DNA of 64,000 bases from Pseudomonas putida (GTDB lineage Bacteria; Pseudomonadota; Gammaproteobacteria; Pseudomonadales; Pseudomonadaceae), in contig CP163498.1 in assembly GCA_041071465.1 (NCBI GenBank), positions 4,730,001 to 4,794,000 of the forward strand, in the 5' to 3' direction. Shown in pieces: positions 18,749 to 26,773 of the stretch. Numbering within the stretch: position 1 is the first letter of the stretch; each line of letters starts with the position of its first letter. Below the pieces are notes generated by a model. The model made no database searches. It was not told the origin of the DNA and worked only from the letters and a program-made list of their open reading frames with translations. Both the position numbers and the translations under genes were made by a program.

Positions 18749-19936
18749 ATGGCCACTCCCGCAGACACCCCGACTCCCTCCGCCGAGCCCTCGCGCAAGC
18801 GCAAGGCCTGGCTGCTTGGCCTGCTGTTGCTGCTGATACTTGGTGGTATCGGCACGTGGGCCTGGTACAGCCTGGTCGGCCGCTGGCACGAAAGCACCGA
18901 CGATGCCTACGTCAATGGCAACGTCGTGGAAATCACCCCACTGGTCACCGGCACTGTGACCAGCATCGGAGCCGATGACGGCGACCTGGTCCATGCCGGC
19001 CAGGTGTTGCTGCAATTCGACCCAGCCGACAGCGAGGTGGCCTTGCAGTCCGCCGAAGCCAAGCTGGCGCGCAGTGTGCGCCAGGTCCGCGGGCTGTACA
19101 GCAACGTCGACTCGCTCAAGGCCCAGCTGGAAACGCGCCAGGCCGAACTGCGCAAGGCGCAGCAGGACTTCAACCGGCGCAAGGTGCTGGCCGACAGCGG
19201 TGCGATTGCCGCAGAAGAGCTGTCCCATGCCCGCGACGACTTGAGCGTGGCCCAGGCCGCCGTCAACAGTGCACGCCAGCAACTCAGCACCAGCAGCGCG
19301 CTGGTCGACGACACCGTGGTGTCCTCGCACCCCGAGGTGATGGCTGCCGCAGCCGACTTGCGCCAGGCCTACCTCGACCACGCCCGCACCACCCTGGTTG
19401 CGCCGGTCACCGGCTATGTCGCCAAGCGCACCGTGCAGCTGGGCCAGCGCCTGCAGCCGGGCACCGCGACCATGGCGGTAATCCCGCTGGACCAGGTGTG
19501 GATCGACGCCAACTTCAAGGAAACCCAGCTGCGTGACATGCGCATTGGCCAGCCCGTGGAAATCAGCGCTGACCTGTACGGCAGCGAGGTCAAGTACAGC
19601 GGCACGGTCGACAGCCTTGGCGCGGGTACTGGCAGTGCCTTTGCCTTGCTGCCGGCGCAGAACGCCACCGGTAACTGGATCAAGATCGTCCAGCGTGTAC
19701 CCGTGCGTATCCACCTCAGCCCCGACCAGCTCAAGGACCACCCGCTGCGGATCGGCCTGTCCACCGTGGTGGAAGTCGACCTGCACGACCAGAGCGGCCC
19801 GACCCTGGCCCAGCAGCCACCGCAGCAGGCCAGTTACACCACCCAGGTGTATGACCGCCAGCTGGTCGAAGCCGATAACCTGATTGCTCAGCTGATTCAC
19901 GAAAACAGCGCTCCCGGCAAGACGGCGCAGCGATGA
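18749..19936 (+). CDS. EmrA/HlyD-type membrane fusion protein of a tripartite efflux pump
   Basis: 395 residues. One N-terminal membrane anchor at about 26-48 (LLGLLLLLILGGIGTWAWYSLV) followed by ESTDDAYVNGNVVEITPLVTGTV, the biotinyl-lipoyl half motif of EmrA. A long helical hairpin spans about 95-190, then the second lipoyl half (TTLVAPVTGYVAKRTVQLGQRLQPG) and a beta-barrel domain. It links the inner-membrane EmrB-like pump to an outer-membrane channel, which is not encoded here. The stop overlaps the emrB-like ATG by 4 bases (ATGA), indicating coupled translation. Confidence 0.92.
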   Translation: MATPADTPTPSAEPSRKRKAWLLGLLLLLILGGIGTWAWYSLVGRWHESTDDAYVNGNVVEITPLVTGTVTSIGADDGDLVHAGQVLLQFDPADSEVALQSAEAKLARSVRQVRGLYSNVDSLKAQLETRQAELRKAQQDFNRRKVLADSGAIAAEELSHARDDLSVAQAAVNSARQQLSTSSALVDDTVVSSHPEVMAAAADLRQAYLDHARTTLVAPVTGYVAKRTVQLGQRLQPGTATMAVIPLDQVWIDANFKETQLRDMRIGQPVEISADLYGSEVKYSGTVDSLGAGTGSAFALLPAQNATGNWIKIVQRVPVRIHLSPDQLKDHPLRIGLSTVVEVDLHDQSGPTLAQQPPQQASYTTQVYDRQLVEADNLIAQLIHENSAPGKTAQR

Positions 19937-21468
19937 GCAACAACGCCGCTGCCCAGTTCACGCCGCCAAGCCTGCTGCTGACCACCATCGGCCTGTCGCT
20001 GGCGACGTTCATGCAGGTGCTCGACACCACCATCGCCAACGTGGCCTTGCCGACCATTTCCGGCAACCTGGGGGTGAGCTATGAGCAGGGTACCTGGGTT
20101 ATCACTTCGTTCGCGGTGAGCAACGCCATCGCCTTGCCGTTGACTGGCTGGCTGAGCCGCCGCTTTGGTGAGGTGAAACTGTTCATCTGGGCCACACTGC
20201 TGTTCGTGCTGGCTTCGTTCCTGTGCGGTATCGCCCAGTCGATGCCCGAGCTGGTCGGGTTTCGTGTGCTGCAGGGTGTGGTCGCCGGGCCGTTGTACCC
20301 GATGACCCAGACGCTGCTGATTGCTGTTTATCCCCCGGCGAAACGGGGGATGGCCCTGGCATTACTGGCGATGGTCACGGTGGTGGCGCCGATTGCCGGG
20401 CCAATTCTGGGTGGCTGGATCACTGATAGCTACAGTTGGCCGTGGATCTTCTTCATCAACGTGCCGATCGGCCTGTTCGCTGCCGCGGTGGTGCGTCAGC
20501 AGATGCGTACGCGGCCGGTGGTCACCAGTCGTCAACCGATGGACTACATCGGCCTGCTCACGCTGATCATCGGCGTCGGCGCCTTGCAGGTGGTGTTGGA
20601 TAAAGGCAACGACCTGGACTGGTTCGAGTCATCCTTCATCATCGTCGGCAGCCTGATCTCGGTGGTGTTTCTGGCGGTGTTCGTGATCTGGGAGCTGACC
20701 GACCGCCACCCGGTGGTCAATCTACGTTTGTTCGTGCATCGAAACTTCCGCGTCGGCACCATCGTGCTGGTCGGGGGGTATGCCGGGTTCTTCGGTATCA
20801 ACCTGATCCTGCCGCAGTGGTTGCAGACGCAGATGGGCTACACCGCGACCTGGGCGGGCCTGGCGGTGGCGCCGATTGGCTTGCTGCCGGTGATCATGTC
20901 GCCTTTCGTGGGCAAGTATGCGCACCGGTTCGACTTGCGGGTGCTGGCGGGGCTGGCGTTCCTGGCGATCGGTACCAGTTGTTACATGCGCGCGGGGTTC
21001 ACCAGTGAAGTGGACTTCCAGCATGTGGCCTTGGTGCAGTTGTTCATGGGTATTGGGGTGGCGTTGTTCTTCATGCCGACCTTGAGCATTCTGCTGTCCG
21101 ACCTGCCGCCGCACCAGATTGCCGATGGTTCTGGGCTGGCGACGTTCCTGCGTACCTTGGGCGGGAGTTTTGCGGCTTCGTTGACGACGTGGATCTGGAT
21201 TCGGCGGGCGGACCAGCATCATGCCTACCTGAGCGAGAACATCAGCCAGTTCGACCCGGCGACGCGGCATACACTTGAGCAGTTGGGTGGGGCCAGCCCG
21301 CAGAGCTATGCGCAACTGGAGCAGATACTCAATGGGCAGGCTTACATGATGTCCACGGTGGACTACTTCACTTTGATGACCTGGGTGTTTGCTGGGTTGA
21401 TTCTGTTGGTGTGGTTTGCCAAGCCACCGTTTACGGCCAAGGCGGGGCCGGCGTCGGCTGGGCATTGA
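19933..21468 (+). CDS. EmrB/QacA-type DHA2 major facilitator drug exporter
   Basis: 511 residues with about 14 membrane segments. The DHA2 signature in helix 1 reads VLDTTIANVALPTI; motif A-like LTGWLSRRFGEVKLF and the motif C region GPILGGWITDSYSWPWIFFINVP are present. Expels hydrophobic compounds using the proton gradient together with the upstream membrane fusion protein. Third gene of the MarR-controlled operon; the unusual hexamer repeat region starts 24 bases after the stop. Confidence 0.93.
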   Translation: MSNNAAAQFTPPSLLLTTIGLSLATFMQVLDTTIANVALPTISGNLGVSYEQGTWVITSFAVSNAIALPLTGWLSRRFGEVKLFIWATLLFVLASFLCGIAQSMPELVGFRVLQGVVAGPLYPMTQTLLIAVYPPAKRGMALALLAMVTVVAPIAGPILGGWITDSYSWPWIFFINVPIGLFAAAVVRQQMRTRPVVTSRQPMDYIGLLTLIIGVGALQVVLDKGNDLDWFESSFIIVGSLISVVFLAVFVIWELTDRHPVVNLRLFVHRNFRVGTIVLVGGYAGFFGINLILPQWLQTQMGYTATWAGLAVAPIGLLPVIMSPFVGKYAHRFDLRVLAGLAFLAIGTSCYMRAGFTSEVDFQHVALVQLFMGIGVALFFMPTLSILLSDLPPHQIADGSGLATFLRTLGGSFAASLTTWIWIRRADQHHAYLSENISQFDPATRHTLEQLGGASPQSYAQLEQILNGQAYMMSTVDYFTLMTWVFAGLILLVWFAKPPFTAKAGPASAGH

Positions 21469-21492
21469 GCACGTACACGATTAGATTCAAAC

Positions 21493-21570
21493 GCTCTTGC
21501 TCTTGCTCTTGCTCTTGCTCTTGCTCTTGCTCTTGCTCTTGCTCTTGCTCTTGCTCTTGCTCTTGCTCTT
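21493..21570. repeat. (GCTCTT) hexanucleotide array, 13 perfect copies
   Basis: 78 bases of uninterrupted GCTCTT immediately after the efflux operon. It is the reverse complement of the AAGAGC units in the array at 21956-22069, so the two arrays face each other. It can be translated as Arg-Ala or Ser-Cys type dipeptide repeats, but no convincing gene contains it. Confidence 0.95.
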
Positions 21571-21955
21571 GCTTCGGCGTTTGCTTCTAAGCGCGTGATA
21601 GTCCAGGCGACGATCTGCGTGAATGAATGTTTACTCGGTGTGAAGGCCCACATCCAAGAAGCAAGAAGCAGAGTTTGTCTGTTTTGACCCGGCGCACAGT
21701 CCGTTTGCGATGGCGACACTGACTCACCTTTTCGCCCTTACGGCGAGTCACTTTTTGTCAAACGCGACAAAAAGTAACCAAAAAACGCTGCGCTCCCATC
21801 ATCCGGCCCCTACGCTGCGCTCCGGGGTCCCCTCACTCCGGCCTTGCTCCCGGGAGGACCGCGCTGCAGGCCCCATCCTGGGGCCCAGCGCTTGACGGGC
21901 ATCCATGCCCGTCACCTCCCTCCGCAAGGCCTACGTTCGGCCTCCTGAAGTCGCG
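21571..21955. repeat. Palindrome-rich non-coding core between inverted hexamer arrays
   Basis: No credible gene. Successive perfect stems are visible. TCGCC/GGCGA at 21732-21746. ACTTTTTGTC/GACAAAAAGT at 21750-21775. A compound stem at 21861-21891 (GCGCTG and GGCCCCA arms with TGGGGCC and CAGCGC). GACGGGCAT/ATGCCCGTC at 21894-21913. Similar text follows genes in other Pseudomonas genomes as I recall it (unverified), which would make this a dispersed intergenic element. Confidence 0.7.
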
Positions 21956-22069
21956 AAGATCAAGATCAAGATCAAGATCAAGAGCAAGAGCAAGAGCAAG
22001 AGCAAGAGCAAGATCAAGAGCAAGAGCAAGAGCAAGAGCAAGAGCAAGAGCAAGAGCAAGATCAAGAGC
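21956..22069. repeat. (AAGATC/AAGAGC) hexanucleotide array, 19 units
   Basis: 114 bases made of 19 hexamers: four AAGATC at the left end, then AAGAGC interrupted by single AAGATC units near positions 22010 and 22058. It is in inverse orientation to the GCTCTT array at 21493. The open frame through it would be Lys-Ile/Lys-Ser repeats, which I regard as fortuitous. Confidence 0.95.
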
Positions 22070-22173
22070 CGGAGTGGGGTGGGAACCGGAGGTGGGAGCT
22101 GACCTTGGTCATTCCCCTACGTCGCCTTTTCGCCTATTGTCGATCCTCCCTTCCCCAAACGATTGGCACATTC

Positions 22174-22920
22174 ATGGAGAACGTCATCGTCATCACCGGC
22201 GGCAGCCGCGGTATCGGCGCCGCCACGGCGTTGCTGGCCGCCCGTCACGGCTACCGCATCTGCATCAATTACCACACCGACGACCAGGCTGCGCAAAACA
22301 TCCTCGGCCAGGTACGCGCCCTGGGCGCCGAGGCCATTGCCGTGCGCGCCGACGCCAGCGTCGAGGATGAAATCATCCAACTGTTCCAGCGCGTCGACGA
22401 AGAACTCGGCCCGGTCACCGCATTGGTCAACAACGCCGGTACCATCGGCCAGCAAAGCCGCGTTGAGGAAATGTCCGAGTTCCGCCTGCTCAAGATCATG
22501 AAGACCAACGTCGTCGGCCCCATGCTCTGCGCCAAGCACGCCTTGCTGCGCATGGCGCACCGGCATGGCGGGCAGGGCGGGGCCATCGTCAACGTGTCGT
22601 CGGTGGCCGCACGGCTTGGTTCACCCAATGAATATGTCGACTATGCAGCCTCCAAGGGCGCGCTCGATACCTTCACCATCGGCCTGGCCAAAGAGGTGGC
22701 AGGCGAGGGCGTACGGGTCAATGGCGTACGACCGGGCTATATCCACACCGGTTTCCATGCGCTGTCCGGTGACCCGGATCGCGTCAGCAAGCTCGAACCC
22801 GGCTTGCCCATGGGCCGCGGTGGACGCCCCGAGGAAGTGGCCGAGGCCATCCTCTGGCTGCTCTCGGACAAAGCATCCTATTCCACCGGTAGTTTCATCG
22901 ACCTGAGCGGCGGGCGCTGA
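22174..22920 (+). CDS. Short-chain dehydrogenase/reductase (SDR)
   Basis: 248 residues from the ATG at 22174 (MENVIVITGGSRGIGAATALL); the frame opens earlier but the cofactor motif fixes this start. Classical SDR features: TGGSRGIG nucleotide loop, ALVNNAG, IVNVSSVAARLG with the catalytic Ser, YVDYAASKGALD with Tyr/Lys, and RVNGVRPGYIHTG. NAD(P)-dependent oxidoreductase of the FabG-like type, substrate unknown. It lies between the repeat element and two convergent sensor kinases. Confidence 0.92.
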   Translation: MENVIVITGGSRGIGAATALLAARHGYRICINYHTDDQAAQNILGQVRALGAEAIAVRADASVEDEIIQLFQRVDEELGPVTALVNNAGTIGQQSRVEEMSEFRLLKIMKTNVVGPMLCAKHALLRMAHRHGGQGGAIVNVSSVAARLGSPNEYVDYAASKGALDTFTIGLAKEVAGEGVRVNGVRPGYIHTGFHALSGDPDRVSKLEPGLPMGRGGRPEEVAEAILWLLSDKASYSTGSFIDLSGGR

Positions 22921-22929
22921 ACGCGCCCG

Positions 22930-24996
22930 TCAATCCTCCAGCAGTTCTCGTACCCGCTCGGCCAGCACTTCCAGCTCGAACGGCTTGGTCAGCACCAATG
23001 TACCTTGCAGCAACTGGCCGTCGCTGAGCGCCGCGCTTTCGTCGTAGCCAGTGATGAACAACACTTTGATGTCTGGGTAGCGCTCACGGCAGCGTTCGGC
23101 CACCTGGCGACCATTCAGGCCGCCCGGCAGGCCGATATCGCTCAGCAGCAGGTCTGGCCGTTCGCCACGTTGCAGGTGGGCGAGGGCAGTCGGGCCATTC
23201 TCGAAAGCGTCCACCTGGTAGCCCAGCTCCTCCAGCACTTCGCCGACCACCATGCGCAAGGCCGCCTGGTCCTCGATCAGCAGGATTCGCCGTGCCGCCG
23301 TGCTGCTTTTTTCAAGTCGCGTGTCGCGGGCCTTGGGCGCTGGGGCTTTGGGTTGCTCATGGTGTCGTGGGAACAGCAGCTCGATTCGTGTACCTTCACC
23401 AAGTACGGACAACACGCGCAATTGCCCTCCCGATTGGCGCACGAAGCCGTAAGTCATCGACAACCCCAGGCCGGTGCCCTGGCCGATAGGTTTTGTGGTG
23501 AAAAACGGGTCGACTGCGCGCTCCGCCACTTCGGCCGACATGCCTTTACCGTTGTCGACGATGCTTAGCCGCACGTACTCGCCGGCAGGTATCTCCAATG
23601 CCTGGGCCTGCGCTTCGTCAATTTGCAGGTTGTCGCCGATGATGTCGATCAAACCACCCGCAGGCATGGCGTCGCGGGCGTTGATGCAAATGTTGAGCAG
23701 GGCACTTTCCAGTTGTGGCGGGTCGATGAAGGTCGGCCACAGCTGGCTGGCGAACTGGCTGTTCAGGGTAATTTCCGGGCCTATGGTGCGGCGCAGCAAC
23801 TCTTCCATGCCGGCCACCAATGTGGCCACCTGCGTGGAGCAGGGTTGCAGGGTCTGCTGGCGGGAGAACGCCAGCAGCCGGTGCACCAGCGAAGAGGCCA
23901 GCTGCGCCGAGCCGCTGGACAGCTCCAGCAACGGCTCCAGGGCGTCGAAGCGTGATTGGTCCAGGCGTTGGCGCATCAGTTCCTGAGCGCCGAGTATGCC
24001 GCCCAGCAAGTTGTTGAAGTCGTGGGCGATGCCGCCGCTGAGCTGGCCCACGGCTTCCATCTTCTGCGCTTGACGAAGGGCTTCTTCGGCCTTGGCCAAG
24101 CGATCCTGCTCTTGCACCCGCTCAGTGATGTCGTAGGCGAACAGAAAGGCCCCTTGTATTTCTCCTTCATGGTCGCGCAGGGCGTTGAAGCGCAGCTCGT
24201 AATGGCGCGCCAGGGGCTCCTTGCCGAAGGTGCCGACTTCTACGAACTGCTCACCCGCCAGGGCGCGCTTCCACAAGGTCAGGTTCAGCGCCTGACCGTG
24301 AAGCCCATCATCTATCAGATCTGTCAGGCAATCGCCGATTTCCGGGGTTTTCCCAAACAGCAGCTGGAAATCAAGCTTGGCCTGGCGGTTGATGGCCAGC
24401 CAGCGCATGTCGTTGTCGAGCACATGCACATTGACCACACTGTGGTCGACCAACTCTGCAAACAAGCGTCGCTCTGCCAGTGCCGTGTTCACGCGTTGCT
24501 CGAGCTCTTCGTTCAGGCGCTGCAGGGCTTGCTCCGCACGCCGGCGTTCGGTCACGTCCTTGAACAACACGGCTACCTGACGCTTTTCGGCTGGCTCTAC
24601 GCGAAAAGTGGTTACTGATAGCACATGGCCGGTGGCGACCAGCTCCTGCTCGAAGTGCAGGGGGTCGCCGGTACGAAGTACAGCGCCATAGCGCGCCACC
24701 CAGTCATCGGCCTCGTCAGGCACCATCTCGCGCAGCTTCTGCCCGACCACGTTGGGAATACCAGCGTGCTTGGCGTAGGCCGCGTTGGCCAGCACATGCA
24801 CATAGTCACTCAACGGACCGTGCGGGCCGTCGAAGAATTCGATGATGCAAAAGCCTTCGTCCATGGTGTCGAACAACGACCGGTAAAAGCCCTGATCATG
24901 GTCTTGAAGGCTGGCAAGACGTGCTTCCAATAGTGCGTTCTGCCGTTGCAGAGCTTCGACTTGTTGACGCAGGGAGAGCAGGTCGCGGGAGGGCAT
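22930..24996 (-). CDS. Soluble PAS-PAS hybrid histidine kinase with C-terminal receiver
   Basis: 688 residues from the ATG at 24996 (MPSRDLLSLRQQVEALQRQ); a start at 25026 is possible but has no ribosome site. An N-terminal coiled coil (1-40) precedes PAS 1 (FYRSLFDTMDEGFCIIEFFDG...VAVLFKDVTERRR), another helix, and PAS 2 (LFAELVDHSVVNVHVLDND...FLFAYDITERVQEQ). The kinase box AVGQLSGGIAHDFNNLLGG holds the phospho-His; NARDAMPAGG and GQGTGLGLSMTYGFVRQSGG form the ATPase. The receiver (about 570-685) has ILLIEDQAALR, LLLSDIGLPGG with the acceptor Asp, and VLTKPFE. No membrane segments. Tandem with the kinase at 25061-26716. Confidence 0.92.
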   Translation of the reverse strand: MPSRDLLSLRQQVEALQRQNALLEARLASLQDHDQGFYRSLFDTMDEGFCIIEFFDGPHGPLSDYVHVLANAAYAKHAGIPNVVGQKLREMVPDEADDWVARYGAVLRTGDPLHFEQELVATGHVLSVTTFRVEPAEKRQVAVLFKDVTERRRAEQALQRLNEELEQRVNTALAERRLFAELVDHSVVNVHVLDNDMRWLAINRQAKLDFQLLFGKTPEIGDCLTDLIDDGLHGQALNLTLWKRALAGEQFVEVGTFGKEPLARHYELRFNALRDHEGEIQGAFLFAYDITERVQEQDRLAKAEEALRQAQKMEAVGQLSGGIAHDFNNLLGGILGAQELMRQRLDQSRFDALEPLLELSSGSAQLASSLVHRLLAFSRQQTLQPCSTQVATLVAGMEELLRRTIGPEITLNSQFASQLWPTFIDPPQLESALLNICINARDAMPAGGLIDIIGDNLQIDEAQAQALEIPAGEYVRLSIVDNGKGMSAEVAERAVDPFFTTKPIGQGTGLGLSMTYGFVRQSGGQLRVLSVLGEGTRIELLFPRHHEQPKAPAPKARDTRLEKSSTAARRILLIEDQAALRMVVGEVLEELGYQVDAFENGPTALAHLQRGERPDLLLSDIGLPGGLNGRQVAERCRERYPDIKVLFITGYDESAALSDGQLLQGTLVLTKPFELEVLAERVRELLED

Positions 24997-25060
24997 GCCG
25001 TTGTCCGACAAAAAGAGGAGAAGCAAACTTTAACGTGTTCACCTGCTGGCGGATAGACGA

Positions 25061-26716
25061 TCAGCGTTGCGGCGGCGCAATACCCAGCAAGCGGTTTACC
25101 CGACTGCAGAAGCTCTGCAGGTCGAACGGTTTGGACAGCAGCTCGGTGCGGCTGTCGGGACGGGTACTGGGCGGGAGCTCGGCAGCGTCATAGCCGGTGA
25201 TCAGCAATACCGGGGCGTTGGCCTGAAACCCTTGAAACGCCTCTGCCAGCTGATAACCGTCGATACCTCCGGGTAGGCCGACATCTGTGATGAGCAAGTC
25301 CGGTAGCGGGCCCGCATGCAGCGCCTCAAGTGCCGGGCGGCCAACGTCGAAAGCCTGTACTTCATGGCCAAGTTCAGTCAGTACTTCGACGAGCACCAAG
25401 CGCATGGCGGACTGGTCCTCCACTAGCATGACCCGCTGCACACGGGGGGCGGAAAGCACAACACAGGTTGTGGCTGGCACAGGTGGGTTGTCGGCACTGA
25501 TGTACTCTTCCTGAGGAAAATACAGGTGAATGCACGTGCCTTGCCCAGCCACGCTTTCGATCTGCAACTGCCCGCCGGACTGGCGGACGAAGCCATAGAC
25601 CATGGACAGCCCCAGGCCGGTACCTTGTCCGAGCGGTTTGGTGGTGAAGAAGGGTTCAAGGGCTCGCTGCATCACTTCGTTGGACATGCCCATGCCGGTA
25701 TCGGTGACGCGAATGTGCAAATACCGCCCTGCGGGCAGGTCCAGTTGCCCGGCCTCGGCCACAGCAAGGTCACTGTTTGCACACGAGATGCTGAGGATAC
25801 CGCCCAAGGGCATGGCATCTCGGGCATTGATGCACAGGTTCAGCAAGGCATTTTCCAGTTGCTGCGGATCGATGCGAATCTGCCACAGTCCGGCCAATGT
25901 CTGGTCGTGGAAATCAATGTGAGGACCGGTAGAACTGGCGATCAAGTCTTGCATACCGGCAACCAAGCACTGCACATCGATGGGTTGCGGCATCAGCGTT
26001 TGCTGGCGCGAGAAGGCCAGTAGGCGCTGTACCTGCGTGGCGGCGCGTATCGTGGTGTTGCGGCAAAGTTCCAGCATGCGCGCGGTGTCGGCGTGGCGTT
26101 GTTCGCGCAAGCGCTGCTCGGCCAGTTCCAGCGCACCTAGCAGGCTGCCCAGCAGGTTATTGAAGTCGTGGGCAATACCACCGGTCAACTGGCCGACCGC
26201 TTCCATTTTTTGCGACTGACGCAACGCTTCCTCGGCCTGGCGCAGGCGTTGCTGTTCGGCCGTGCGCTCGGTGATGTCATAGGCGAACATGTAGCCGCCC
26301 TGGATGCGTTGCTGAATATCGAGCAACGGGTGGCAACGGATTTCGTAATGGCGTGGTGCGTCAACGGGCCCGAGGGTGATGGTGTCGATGAACGCTTCGC
26401 CGGCCATTACGCGCGGCCATACTGGGGCCAGACGGTCCATGATGTCGGGTTGGTTGGTCAGAAACTGCGATACGTGGTCGCCAATCTGCGGTACGAAACC
26501 TCGGTAACGTTCGAAGGTTTCGCGTGCCGTACGGTTGATGGCCACCAGGCGCATCTTGCGGTCGGCAGCGAATACATTGGCCAGGCTGCTGTCGAGCAGT
26601 TCGCCCAGCAGCTTGATGTGTGCTTGTGAGGTGTCTTCGCGCTCTGCCAGGCGCGCCTCCAGCTCTGCGACACGCGCTTGCAACTGGATAATCGACGGAG
26701 GCGCGTCTGGTTGCAT
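25061..26716 (-). CDS. Soluble PAS hybrid histidine kinase with C-terminal receiver
   Basis: 551 residues. A coiled coil (1-30, IIQLQARVAELEARLAERE) leads to one PAS domain (LLDSSLANVFAADRKMRLVAINRTARETFERYRG...GYMFAYDITERTAEQ). The kinase box AVGQLTGGIAHDFNNLLGSLLG, NARDAMPLGG and GQGTGLGLSMVYGFVRQSGG follow. The receiver starts at about residue 430 with VMLVEDQSAMR, LLITDVGLPGGIDG and LLSKPFD. It aligns domain for domain with the second half of the following gene (22930-24996), so the pair arose by duplication. Their strands are the same, 64 bases apart; neither has a DNA-binding output domain nearby. Confidence 0.92.
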   Translation of the reverse strand: MQPDAPPSIIQLQARVAELEARLAEREDTSQAHIKLLGELLDSSLANVFAADRKMRLVAINRTARETFERYRGFVPQIGDHVSQFLTNQPDIMDRLAPVWPRVMAGEAFIDTITLGPVDAPRHYEIRCHPLLDIQQRIQGGYMFAYDITERTAEQQRLRQAEEALRQSQKMEAVGQLTGGIAHDFNNLLGSLLGALELAEQRLREQRHADTARMLELCRNTTIRAATQVQRLLAFSRQQTLMPQPIDVQCLVAGMQDLIASSTGPHIDFHDQTLAGLWQIRIDPQQLENALLNLCINARDAMPLGGILSISCANSDLAVAEAGQLDLPAGRYLHIRVTDTGMGMSNEVMQRALEPFFTTKPLGQGTGLGLSMVYGFVRQSGGQLQIESVAGQGTCIHLYFPQEEYISADNPPVPATTCVVLSAPRVQRVMLVEDQSAMRLVLVEVLTELGHEVQAFDVGRPALEALHAGPLPDLLITDVGLPGGIDGYQLAEAFQGFQANAPVLLITGYDAAELPPSTRPDSRTELLSKPFDLQSFCSRVNRLLGIAPPQR

Positions 26717-26773
26717 GGCGAGGGCCCGATGAACGGATCGAGCAACTATAGTCGCCCCTCGGGCCAGTCGCTA

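Noticed and set aside
21493..22069. CRISPR array
   Set aside because: The units are 6 bases with no unique spacers, and no cas gene is present.
21905..22102. Open frame encoding Lys-Ile/Lys-Ser repeats, and Ala-Arg repeats in 21363-21719
   Set aside because: They exist only because the hexamer arrays have no stops. No conserved domain and no plausible initiation signals.
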